This document shows, piece after piece, positions 46,189 to 54,324 of a stretch of 64,000 bases of DNA. The notes below the pieces were generated by a model that saw nothing but the letters and a program-made list of their open reading frames with translations, searched no databases and was not told the origin of the DNA. The position numbers and the translations under genes were made by a program. Within the stretch, counting starts at the first letter, position 1, and each line of letters begins with the position of its first letter. This DNA is from Suilimivivens sp045586385 (GTDB lineage: Bacteria > Bacillota > Clostridia > Lachnospirales > Lachnospiraceae), in assembly GCA_045586385.1 (NCBI GenBank), contig JAZNAE010000086.1:9346-73345 (forward strand), read 5' to 3'.

Positions 46189-46995
46189 TTGCAAAACGTA
46201 CTATATATTGACAGTATCTTTTTGATAAATTTCGTAATGGATTTATATCTCCTCACGCTTACTGCAAAAACATTAAAGAAGTCTGCCACATTCTTAAGAC
46301 TTTTGTCAGCAAGTTTCATAGGGGCACTGGGATATTGTCTGGTGATTGTGTGTTTGCAGGTTTCGTATACATATAGAATTATTTTCGGAATGTTTCCCAT
46401 AACCGTAGTGATGCTGAAGGTCAGTTGCAGTGTAAAAGGGGTAAAGGAACTGATTTACGGAGCAGGCTATCTGTTTACTTATGCATTTTGCCTTGGAGGG
46501 TTCATGTTGTTTTTAAGAAGCAGATGTTCCCTTATGGCAAAGCATGAGAATTCTGTCTGGCTTATTTTGCTGGTCGGTTATGCAGGCTTCCGATTATGTA
46601 TGTTCGGAATCGGTAAAGTGAAAGAAAAAAAGCAAAATCATTTTTGCACCGTAAAGATAAAAGGCGATGAAGAAATGCTCACGGTTTATGGATTGATTGA
46701 TACGGGAAATGGTCTTACGGACCCTCTCAGTGGAAAACCGGTTGCCATTTTGGAAGAAGAAATATGGCAAAAAATGCAATGGGCACAAAAAGCTGATAAA
46801 TATAAAGTGATTCCTTTTCACAGTATCGGAAAGGAACATGGTATTCTTGAAGGTTATGAAATAGAAGGCCTTCAAATTGAATATGAAGAGGAAAAAAAGG
46901 AATTAAGTCGGGTACTTGTAGCGGTGTATAAAGGAAAACTTTCGGTAAAAGGGGAATATCGGATTATTTTACCGCCACAGTGGCTTGCTTCCTAA
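46189..46995 (+). CDS. spoIIGA: Sigma-E processing protease SpoIIGA
   Basis: Septal membrane aspartic protease that cleaves pro-sigma-E in the mother cell. Five membrane helices (about 1-150) are followed by a cytoplasmic protease domain with the catalytic signature LIDTGNGLTDPLSG (about 166). It has 268 aa. The start is TTG at 46189 right after AGGAGGTGACAA. It lies 69 bp upstream of sigE, the conserved operon. Confidence 0.93.
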   Translation: MQNVLYIDSIFLINFVMDLYLLTLTAKTLKKSATFLRLLSASFIGALGYCLVIVCLQVSYTYRIIFGMFPITVVMLKVSCSVKGVKELIYGAGYLFTYAFCLGGFMLFLRSRCSLMAKHENSVWLILLVGYAGFRLCMFGIGKVKEKKQNHFCTVKIKGDEEMLTVYGLIDTGNGLTDPLSGKPVAILEEEIWQKMQWAQKADKYKVIPFHSIGKEHGILEGYEIEGLQIEYEEEKKELSRVLVAVYKGKLSVKGEYRIILPPQWLAS

Positions 46996-47064
46996 AAGCA
47001 GTTTGTGATTGCATTGCATCAGAAACTGCATGAAATATAAGCAATGCAGAAAAGAGGAAAGAAT

Positions 47065-47808
47065 ATGGTTTTTAAAGTAGCAATACCGGGAAAGGTACAG
47101 TTTAAATTATATAGAAGAGAACCCGGATTATTATTATCAAAGCAGGGGGATATTCACTACATAGGAGGTACGGAAGTATTGCCGCCGCCTTTGGAATCAG
47201 AAAAAGAAAATGCAGTCATCAGTGATCTTGGAACGGAATACAGTGATGAAGCAAAAGCCATATTAATAGAACACAATTTGCGTCTGGTGGTATATATTGC
47301 AAAGAAGTTTGATAATACCGGAGTGGGAGTAGAGGATTTAATATCGATCGGAACAATCGGACTCATTAAGTCTATTAATACGTTTAACCCGGATAAGAAC
47401 ATCAAACTTGCCACTTATGCTTCCAGATGTATTGAAAATGAAATATTAATGTATTTGAGAAGAAATAACAAAACAAAAATGGAAGTATCCATTGATGAAC
47501 CGCTGAATGTGGACTGGGACGGAAATGAACTTTTGCTTTCCGATATTTTGGGAACGGATGAGGATGTCATATACAAAGATATTGAAAGTGAAGTGGAAAG
47601 AAAACTGCTGATGAAGGCAATCGGAAAACTTTCTGAGAGAGAGCAGACTATTGTGAATCTGCGGTTTGGGTTCGGAACACCGGACGGTAGGGAACTGACC
47701 CAAAAAGAAGTGGCGGAGCTTCTTGGAATTTCACAGTCCTACATATCAAGATTGGAAAAGAAAATTATGAAACGTCTGAAAAAGGAATTGGATAAGGACA
47801 GCTATTAG
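47065..47808 (+). CDS. sigE: RNA polymerase sigma-E factor (mother cell)
   Basis: Early mother-cell sporulation sigma factor of 247 aa. A basic/hydrophobic pro-sequence of about 28 residues precedes HYIGGTEVLPPPL. Region 2 (NLRLVVYIAKKFDNTGVGVEDLISIGTIGL, in part) and region 4 (TQKEVAELLGISQSYISRLEKK) are intact. ATG 47065 is chosen because AGAGGAAAG precedes it; ATG 47044 would add seven residues. Activated by SpoIIGA cleavage. Confidence 0.95.
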   Translation: MVFKVAIPGKVQFKLYRREPGLLLSKQGDIHYIGGTEVLPPPLESEKENAVISDLGTEYSDEAKAILIEHNLRLVVYIAKKFDNTGVGVEDLISIGTIGLIKSINTFNPDKNIKLATYASRCIENEILMYLRRNNKTKMEVSIDEPLNVDWDGNELLLSDILGTDEDVIYKDIESEVERKLLMKAIGKLSEREQTIVNLRFGFGTPDGRELTQKEVAELLGISQSYISRLEKKIMKRLKKELDKDSY

Positions 47809-47819
47809 GCTGTCCTTTG
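47794..47819. terminator. Bidirectional hairpin between sigE and the sigG fragment
   Basis: AAGGACAGC (47794-47802) and GCTGTCCTT (47809-47817) flank the sigE stop codon. The two genes converge, and the hairpin can end both transcripts. Confidence 0.7.
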
Positions 47820-47820
47820 T

Positions 47821-48330
47821 TTATGCACTCAAATAATTTTTCATAACCTTTAGGGCATTTTTTTCCAGCCTGCTGACCTGTGCCTGTGAAATGCCTATCA
47901 TATCGGCCACTTCCATTTGCGTTTTTCCTTCAAAAAAGCGTAAGGATATGATTTCCGATTCTCTTTCATTTAAACGTTTCATTGCCTCACTTAAAGAGAG
48001 ATGTTCTACCCAATTTTCTTCTTTATTTTTTTTGTCGCTGATTTGATCCATAACATAAAGAGTATCTCCGCCGTCCGTAAACACCGGTTCATAAAGACTC
48101 ATGGGATTTTGAATAGCGTCCAGTGCATAGACAATATCTTCTTTCGGTATGCCGATTTCATCGGCAATTTCCGTGATGGTGGGTTCTTTCATATTGCGTT
48201 TAATCAGGTTTTCTTTGGCATAGATTGCTTTATATGCAGTGTCTTTTAAGGAGCGGCTTACGCGTATGGAATTATTATCCCGAAGAAATCGTCTGATTTC
48301 ACCAATAATCATAGGAATGAACATAACTTG
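47821..48330 (-). pseudogene. sigG: 3' fragment of sigG (forespore sigma factor), 5' part displaced
   Basis: About 169 codons matching the C-terminal two thirds of SigG: PMIIGEIRRFLRDNN (end of region 2), RVSRSLKDTAYKA, ALDAIQNPMSLYEPV, DGGDTLYVMDQISD, and region 4 KTQMEVADMIGISQAQVSRLEKNA. Intact SigG is about 257 aa; the first 90 residues, holding the core-binding and -10 recognition parts, are missing. A stop (TGA) lies just upstream in frame, and beyond it the DNA is AT-rich and phage-like. The first Met (48324) has no ribosome site. The fragment is convergent to sigE, not tandem as in B. subtilis. The missing 5' part may lie beyond 64 kb. Confidence 0.85.
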
Positions 48331-48462
48331 TCATAAAAATAAATAGTAATATCCTACAAAATTTAGTATATCACCAATGGATTAATTTTACAAAAAATTT
48401 TGCATTTAAAGTCAAAAAGTAGGTCTATATACAGACATGAATAAAATATTTATATAGATTTT

Positions 48463-48924
48463 AACAACAGTTTAGGTGGAATTTCATTACACGAAAATCC
48501 TACAATCGAAGGGGTGGTACAAGAAGGTTTGTACTATATGGGTGCTGATTCAGTATTAAAAAAATTGGGTAACAATGGCACTTTTTGTATTACAAATTTA
48601 GTTCTTTATGACTCTATTTCTGGTAGTGCTCCTGAAGCAAATGATAAGGGAAATTTATCTATTTCAGGTTCTGGGAGAAGTAATTTTGAAATAGATACTA
48701 AAAATTTTAAAACCTTACATGTAGGAACGATTACGGGTAATAATTCAACTATTAGTGTAAATAATGTAACAACAAACAGCAATGCTATAATTGACCTTAC
48801 AGATGTAAATACCGTTACAATATCTTTTTCTTTTTCAATTTCTGCTTCTAAAGATGTTACTTATGGTAATGGTAGCGCAAGTAATTCAGGTACTACTACT
48901 ATATCTTCATTAATATTTGAATAA
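48463..48924 (+). other. Silent fibre cassette A
   Basis: An open frame with no own start: NNSLGGISLHENPTIEGVV at its head, then LYYMGADSVLKKLG and a Ser/Thr/Asn-rich beta region, 153 codons to TAA. Orientation is opposite to the expressed fibre. The 3' end (from about 48915) shares a run of more than 20 bases with the inside of cassette D, read in another frame, suggesting a past cassette rearrangement. Confidence 0.75.
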
Positions 48925-48941
48925 TGGTTTTACAATTACGT

Positions 48942-49310
48942 TTAACCAAACGCAACGCACAATAAAGATATATTTGACGAATAAGTAACCATAATTCCAT
49001 TGTCTGTAATCTCTTTTATATTAAATCCTGCAGTATTTGCAATACCAAAATCATAAGCGGTATCGGCGTAATAATGTTTTTGTGGATTGTAGTCCTCGGA
49101 ATACCAAATTGCGTTCCAACCACTTAATACAAATAAAACAAATTTTGGTCTAAATCCAAATTGAATATGGTTATCAGAGGAACTAATACTTATATTTTTG
49201 CTAAAAAAGTTAAGCGAACTAAAAGGGGTAACTGTATCTGCACCTGCCTTAATGTAACCATAGTTACCATTTTCATCTACACCAAATTGTAAACCGCCTA
49301 AACTGTTGAT
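48942..49310 (-). other. Silent fibre cassette B
   Basis: A frame without start: INSLGGLQFGVDENGNYGY, then GADTVTPFSS and a C-terminal domain ending LLCVAFG, 122 codons. It directly follows the stop of the small gene at 49320. The GADTVxPFSS motif is shared with cassettes D and E and marks the hinge after the site. Confidence 0.75.
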
Positions 49311-49319
49311 TTCAATAGT

Positions 49320-49688
49320 TTAAATTCCATAAATTTTATATGGTATACAATATGACGCATTTGCATTTGCATTCATTACTAGATATCCCGCATGGAAAGT
49401 GATTGTATCACCCAAAATTTGCATTAAACGCATACTATAATAAGTATCTGTATAATATGCTGACAATGTATTATCTACATTATTTTTGTATATTTGTACG
49501 CTAGGTGTTATGCCATTACTGTGCATACTTGAACCACCATAAGTTTCAATCATGATATATTCATAATCGGACAACCCTTCAATATTTAATGTTTGATGTT
49601 GAAATGAATTGTCGGGGTTTGGGTTAGTCCATAAAAGTGTTGGGCTATCAAGTCCACCGCCAAAGGTTTTCCATTCAGACCATGCCAT
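49320..49688 (-). CDS. Small tail-tip protein carried with cassette C
   Basis: A 122-aa soluble protein, MAWSEWKTFGGGLDSPTLLW at its start, with a GAGGGGGTG ribosome site overlapping the end of cassette C. Aromatic-rich beta pattern (YEYIMIETYGGSS, YYTDTYYSMRLMQIL) as in tail-tip or head-fibre domains. It would be expressed together with the fibre only when cassette C is joined. The family is not recognised. Confidence 0.55.
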   Translation of the reverse strand: MAWSEWKTFGGGLDSPTLLWTNPNPDNSFQHQTLNIEGLSDYEYIMIETYGGSSMHSNGITPSVQIYKNNVDNTLSAYYTDTYYSMRLMQILGDTITFHAGYLVMNANANASYCIPYKIYGI

Positions 49689-49690
49689 AA

Positions 49691-49777
49691 TTACACCCCC
49701 TCTGTATAAACGGAGTATTGTAATTTACCGTCTGCAGTTACTTGGAATTTTACTTTACCGTTTGCTAAACTGCTGTT
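49691..49777 (-). other. Silent fibre cassette C (short end)
   Basis: Site variant AACAGCAGTTTAG followed by only 25 further codons (NGKVKFQVTADGKLQYSVYT, then EGV stop). The fibre would end early and the following small protein gene would be read. This gives a structurally different tail tip from the other cassettes. Confidence 0.7.
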
Positions 49778-49798
49778 AAATATAACGAAATCGTAAAA

Positions 49799-49832
49799 AA
49801 ATAGGGTTACATATTTCTATAACCCTATTATA
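49799..49832. terminator. Terminator after the cassette recombinase
   Basis: AATAGGGTTA pairs with TAACCCTATT, with T-rich runs on both sides; it ends minus-strand transcription of the recombinase before cassette C. Confidence 0.75.
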
Positions 49833-49840
49833 TTTTTTCT

Positions 49841-50854
49841 TTATGAGCATTTTGTTACCATATAATGAATATCATTATCACATATAGATAAGTAAAATTG
49901 CTCAGTAGTACGAATGGTTTTGTGACCTAATAATTTAGCAATATCCGTTATATCCATTCCCATACGCTTCATTCTAGTTGCCATTGTCTTCCTAAACAAA
50001 TGTACACTACAATGTCTATTTATTTCCGCTTGATAGCAATATTTTTGTATCAATTTTTCAATAGAACAATTTTTCATCTTACATATCTTACCATTACTTT
50101 TCTTTTTATTAACAAATACATATGGATTATTATCTTTTCTTGTAGATAAATAATTAAGCAGATGTTCTTTTGCATTAGAGTCTAAATAAACTTTTCTCCA
50201 ACTATTTGTTTTAGTAGCATATATGTTTATTTCATCCTTACTAAAATCAATATTATCTATCTTCAAATTTGAACACTCTGAAACACGCAAACCAGTGGAT
50301 AACAATGTATCAATCAAAGCTAATGCTCTAGTGTCATTTTTACAACAATCTCTAATTACTACAATTTCGTGATTAGTTAGAAAATCTTTTTTCTTTTCAA
50401 TTCTTTTTATAGGTTTGATTTTTATAAAAATGTCCTTTGGTATAAATTCATTTTCATATAACCATTTAAAGAAAGGTTTTAAAAATTTTCTTGAATTATC
50501 TACAGAAGTAGCAGTCATAGTTCCGCAATCCATCAAATTGTATAAATAATATTGAATATCTTCTGGTATAATATCAGAATAATGTTTATTAATAAATCCA
50601 AAAAATCTATTTGTTTCACGCACATATTGTTCTAACGTATTCCTTGAAATACCTTCAAGACCTCTTTCAAACACGAATCTTCTTAATAGCTTTTCGTTTG
50701 GTATATTTTCTACAGGAACAATTTCAGTAGAATCTGTTGTAATTGTGTAACCATATAAATTCCTATCCAAACATCTTTTAAGCACCTTAATTTCTTCATA
50801 GCCAATAACATCTGTCATTTCCATCAAAATTCTGTTTTTAATTTCTTCGTTCAT
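49841..50854 (-). CDS. Tyrosine recombinase of the fibre cassette locus
   Basis: XerC/D-like recombinase of 337 aa. A SAM-like N-terminal domain (about 65-150) is followed by a catalytic domain with Arg in STGLRVSEC, HLFRKTMATR, GHKTIRTTEQFY (His and nucleophilic Tyr). Start ATG 50854 has GGAGGA upstream. Its place between silent cassettes C and D, flanked by inverted 13-bp sites, indicates a role as cassette invertase (compare Rci of shufflons). It could instead be the prophage integrase; it is about 1.5 kb from the sigG junction. Confidence 0.88.
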   Translation of the reverse strand: MNEEIKNRILMEMTDVIGYEEIKVLKRCLDRNLYGYTITTDSTEIVPVENIPNEKLLRRFVFERGLEGISRNTLEQYVRETNRFFGFINKHYSDIIPEDIQYYLYNLMDCGTMTATSVDNSRKFLKPFFKWLYENEFIPKDIFIKIKPIKRIEKKKDFLTNHEIVVIRDCCKNDTRALALIDTLLSTGLRVSECSNLKIDNIDFSKDEINIYATKTNSWRKVYLDSNAKEHLLNYLSTRKDNNPYVFVNKKKSNGKICKMKNCSIEKLIQKYCYQAEINRHCSVHLFRKTMATRMKRMGMDITDIAKLLGHKTIRTTEQFYLSICDNDIHYMVTKCS

Positions 50855-50922
50855 CACAATTCTCCTCCAATAAATATTTTTATAAATTTATATTCTCTAT
50901 TTATCGGGGAGAATGTTAATTA

Positions 50923-51324
50923 AACAACAGTTTAGGTGGCGTGTCGCAATTCATTGTTGACGAAACCACAGGTAAAATAACTGGTTATAAAACCGAGATT
51001 GGTGGTGCAGATACAGTATTCCCTTTTAGAGGTTTTCACGAAATAGATATTGTATCTTCAAGGCTTACTTATACTGTAAATCTAGGTTTTAAACCTAAAT
51101 TATTCAGAGGTTGTAGAGTTACTTGTGATGGAACTCATGGGATAATAAGTAGTGATTTATTTAAAATTACCACTGGTTCAAGCGAAGGTAACATTTCAAT
51201 TTCAGCCAATCCAACACAAACATATACTATATTAGATATTACTATATTGAATAATGGTTTTACAATTACGTTTCCTTCTAGTCCAACATCATATGTTGGC
51301 AAGTGGGTAATTTATGCAGAATAA
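50923..51324 (+). other. Silent fibre cassette D
   Basis: An open frame without own start: NNSLGGVSQFIVDETTGKI, then GGADTVFPFRGF and a beta-rich end to E at 51324, 133 codons. It converges on the expressed end E with 23 bp between stops. Inversion of the 806-bp segment between sites D and E would place it in frame behind the fibre N-terminus. Confidence 0.8.
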
Positions 51325-51347
51325 CTATAATGGTTTTTATAATGGTT

Positions 51348-51950
51348 TTAACTTAATTCTATTTCATAAACACCGTAGAACGTGCCACCAGTACCAGTTC
51401 CAATAGTGAAAGAACCACTACTAGGTAAATTTGTGAGAATGTATTCTTCTCCAACATTAATATTTCCATGATATATAGGAGAACCCCAAGACGGAGTAAC
51501 AATTAAATAAGACTGATTATATGTTCCTGCTCTTACACCACCCACAAGTTTTATTCTCACTTGCGAATATCCGTCTATTGCGAATGATTCAGATGCTTGT
51601 TCTGTATAGCAATAAGCATATGTGGGTTTGCTGCTAAAAGGGAGAACTGAATCTGCACCTTCACTATCTACGAAGTGAAGTTTACCGTCTTCACCTACGT
51701 AAGTTTTTACTTTCGCTAAACTGTTGTTTAACTGATTTACAACTTTAATAGAAGCGGCAATATCCTCCGCTTCACCACTAACATCTGATGTAATTCCTTT
51801 AATTGAACCAAGTGAGGTTTCTACATCCGTTCCGTCTGTAAATTTAACATCACTTGCGTCCTCTATAAAACTTAATTCATCATAAACATCATTATCTGCG
51901 TCAACACAGACCCTATATGATTTTCCACTAACATGATTAATCTGAGCCAT
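51348..51950 (-). CDS. Tail fibre with switchable C-terminus (cassette E expressed)
   Basis: A 200-aa fibre or receptor-binding protein. The constant part is 74 codons (51729-51950): MAQINHVSGKSYRVCVDA and a helical stretch VVNQL leading into the site NNSL. The current variable end reads AKVKTYVGEDGKLHFVD, GADSVLPFSS, then a Gly/Tyr/Ser-rich beta tip. ATG 51950 has a perfect AAGGAGG; upstream in-frame starts lack one. Last gene of the tail operon. Confidence 0.8.
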   Translation of the reverse strand: MAQINHVSGKSYRVCVDADNDVYDELSFIEDASDVKFTDGTDVETSLGSIKGITSDVSGEAEDIAASIKVVNQLNNSLAKVKTYVGEDGKLHFVDSEGADSVLPFSSKPTYAYCYTEQASESFAIDGYSQVRIKLVGGVRAGTYNQSYLIVTPSWGSPIYHGNINVGEEYILTNLPSSGSFTIGTGTGGTFYGVYEIELS

Positions 51951-51967
51951 ATTTTTCCTCCTTATAT

Positions 51968-52273
51968 CTAAAAAATCCAATGTAAACCCATTTTTGCTAT
52001 AGGCTCATCATTGGAATATACTTGTAAATTAGGTTTATTTTTTTGTAATAAAAAAGAGCCAATAGCCTCTAATCTATTTTCTAATAGATTTAATAGCCAA
52101 GCTCCATAAAAGTCGATTTCTGAGCCGTTAAGCAACTCTGAGGCATCTGTATAAGACCCCGATGAAATCAGTGTTTTATGTTGTTCCCAAACATCTAAAT
52201 CGTCAAGAGAAATATCTTGAAAGAAAATCCTTGAGTCAATTTCTGTTGGGAATTTAGTACTTGTATCTTTCAT
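51968..52273 (-). CDS. Small tail-associated protein
   Basis: 101 aa, MKDTSTKFPTEIDSRIFFQD at its start, ribosome site GGAGGT. Soluble and acidic, with no recognised domain. It lies between the 108-aa protein and the fibre gene in the minus-strand tail operon, the usual place of baseplate-fibre connector proteins. Confidence 0.6.
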   Translation of the reverse strand: MKDTSTKFPTEIDSRIFFQDISLDDLDVWEQHKTLISSGSYTDASELLNGSEIDFYGAWLLNLLENRLEAIGSFLLQKNKPNLQVYSNDEPIAKMGLHWIF

Positions 52274-52294
52274 AAGTACCTCCTATATTCAATT

Positions 52295-52621
52295 TTATGC
52301 TATCCATACATCACCTTTTGAAATATGTGAGGATGGATTTTCTGTTTGATAAAATATCTGCTGTTGCACATTCTTTGCATATCTCTCCAAATTGACAATT
52401 TCCTCATCAATCTTGTTAATGTCTTTTGCACCAAAGATATATTTTTTTAACTGTGGATTTGTAGACAATAACTCTTGAATTGCAGTAAAATCTTTTTCAG
52501 ACTGTAATGTTTTAATCTGACTAATTAATTCTGCAATTTCATCAGTTGCATCAATAAATCCAGTAGGAGAGTAAACAGCATCAGGAAATTGTGAACCAGC
52601 TTCACGTAAATAACTTGCCAT
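52295..52621 (-). CDS. Small tail-associated protein (helical)
   Basis: 108 aa with a helical, coiled-coil-like middle (EIAELISQIKTLQSEKDFTA; later EEIVNLERYAKNVQQQI). It ends SSHISKGDVWIA. It starts 2 bp after the tail hub gene. No family is recognised; probably a baseplate or fibre-attachment component by position. Confidence 0.6.
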   Translation of the reverse strand: MASYLREAGSQFPDAVYSPTGFIDATDEIAELISQIKTLQSEKDFTAIQELLSTNPQLKKYIFGAKDINKIDEEIVNLERYAKNVQQQIFYQTENPSSHISKGDVWIA

Positions 52622-52623
52622 AA

Positions 52624-54306
52624 TTATTCCTCTTTATATAAACTGTAAAATTTCATAAGTTGCCATGAAGTAGTGCCACCTTTAAAGTCATGTGAAACTG
52701 ACTTTATGATATACTGATACTCATCATGAATATCCAAACTATATGGCTTATAACCGACTTTTATATTTACATCTAAAAACGGACATAGAAGAGTAGTTAT
52801 ATTGATTGAGTCTGTCAATCGTGAAAGTTTGTACAGTTCGTAACCTGCTCTTGCTAAAGCCAAAGAATCCGAAGTTATATTATCAAACTCACCACCACTA
52901 TAAGGTTGTAAAATTTCTCCCAGTTTTTGAACCGTAAATGGACTATCTGGAATTATTTCTAATTCAACAGTTTTACAGTTATAAATCTCTTGAAAATATT
53001 CTTTAGAATATCTTTTTACGGTTTTACCAGAAGTCGTTGTATATTCATCACCAACTGTTCCATCAGTCAATACACTAATTGCGTGTGGTTGCCATTGCCC
53101 CAATAGATAAAGACGTATAATGTCAGAACCATTAACATGTTTCTTTTTTACTTTAAACGCATAAGTTTGGTTTGCCTCTAAAATATTTTCTTTAATAGGT
53201 TCTTCAGTGTTTTCATCATAAATAGCAATAGCACCAAACCCATTAATGTTAACCTGTGTATTTTCTGGATTAGTGGTAGGTATATGTATTGCAATAATAT
53301 CACCGTTATAATATTTTTCTTCGTATCCTTCGATAGTGGCAGAATAGATATTGTCAGTTAATATAACACCTTCACTTGCATAGAAATCTGCTTCAATAAC
53401 ATCTCCCCATACCTCGACAATGTTTCGGATAGTAGTTAGGTCTACTGATGAGTTTTCTGATATTAATATTTTCTTGATAAAGTCATTCTTAATAACAACA
53501 TCGTCTTCATACAAAGAGGGGATGAGTTTACAAATAAACACACCGTTCTCATCAAAATAGGTTTGATAGTTAGGATATAAGTCACGTAATTCTGTGATGA
53601 TAGAAAGAACACTACAACCTGACGAAAATTCCAAATTATAAGGAACAGCATTCCAAACTTCTTGCATTCCAGAAAGTGTTTCGACTTTAGATTCTTCCCT
53701 GTAAGTCAAATAATCATCGTTATTTTCTGGCAATCCATAAAACTCTCCAATGTGGTCAATTTCATATTCTTTAACACGACCCAACTGTGTTACAGTTTTA
53801 ATCATAGCATCACGAATAGTGTTATATTTAATTACTTCGCCAGTTTCTTCATCTTCCTCGTATGCAGGAACTTCAATTAATAACTGACCTAATAGACCAT
53901 TCTTTGTACCGTCCAAAGTAGCCATCATATCAGAGCAATTAACATTTAAAGTATTAGTTGTTGCATCGTAAGTAGCGGAAGCGTCAGTAAATATATACTT
54001 ACCATGTTTCCACCAACGATAATCTTTTTTTCTTTGGTCGTAGAGTCCAATATATATTCTTACAATTTTGTCTACCCATATAAGACCATTTTCACCTAAA
54101 AATAATCGAGATTTTTCACAAGGAATCACGGAAATAGAAAAAGTCCGTCTAATATCTGATTCAGATATAGACGAACTTCCTTCTATAACATTCCCTTGTA
54201 TGGTTGTTATATAATCTTCATCTTTACCAAAGATATCTAACTTTATTTCGGGTTTTAAAACTTGATGACGTACTAATCGCAAGTCATCCGTTGTTAAATC
54301 AAGCAT
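52624..54306 (-). CDS. Phage tail hub/baseplate protein
   Basis: 560 aa, MLDLTTDDLRLVRHQVLKPE at its start. A beta-rich N-terminal half with FSISVIPCEKSRLFLGENGL and WVDKIVRIYIGLYD resembles Tal/hub proteins that follow the tape measure and distal tail genes in siphophages. The C-terminal part has SVSHDFKGGTTSWQLMKFY, a closing strand typical of hub domains. No lysin domain is visible. Position supports the role; the exact family is not certain. Confidence 0.7.
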   Translation of the reverse strand: MLDLTTDDLRLVRHQVLKPEIKLDIFGKDEDYITTIQGNVIEGSSSISESDIRRTFSISVIPCEKSRLFLGENGLIWVDKIVRIYIGLYDQRKKDYRWWKHGKYIFTDASATYDATTNTLNVNCSDMMATLDGTKNGLLGQLLIEVPAYEEDEETGEVIKYNTIRDAMIKTVTQLGRVKEYEIDHIGEFYGLPENNDDYLTYREESKVETLSGMQEVWNAVPYNLEFSSGCSVLSIITELRDLYPNYQTYFDENGVFICKLIPSLYEDDVVIKNDFIKKILISENSSVDLTTIRNIVEVWGDVIEADFYASEGVILTDNIYSATIEGYEEKYYNGDIIAIHIPTTNPENTQVNINGFGAIAIYDENTEEPIKENILEANQTYAFKVKKKHVNGSDIIRLYLLGQWQPHAISVLTDGTVGDEYTTTSGKTVKRYSKEYFQEIYNCKTVELEIIPDSPFTVQKLGEILQPYSGGEFDNITSDSLALARAGYELYKLSRLTDSINITTLLCPFLDVNIKVGYKPYSLDIHDEYQYIIKSVSHDFKGGTTSWQLMKFYSLYKEE

Positions 54307-54324
54307 AATACGTCATACTCCTTT

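Larger units (their letters stand above)
48463..51728. other. Invertible tail-fibre cassette locus (shufflon-like)
   Basis: Five copies of a 13-bp site, consensus AACAACAGTTTAG: A plus strand 48463, D plus strand 50923, and minus-strand B (48 3' end 49298-49310), C (49765-49777) and E (51716-51728). Every site is read in the same frame (xNSL) and is followed by an alternative C-terminal sequence. E is joined to the expressed fibre N-terminus. A tyrosine recombinase gene lies between C and D. Inversion between E and D or A would swap the fibre end in frame; B and C become accessible after an A-E inversion. Confidence 0.85.

Noticed and set aside
49841..50854. Tyrosine recombinase as the prophage integrase
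   Set aside because: Its place inside the inverted cassette sites fits an invertase better; not excluded, since the true integrase may lie beyond the window.
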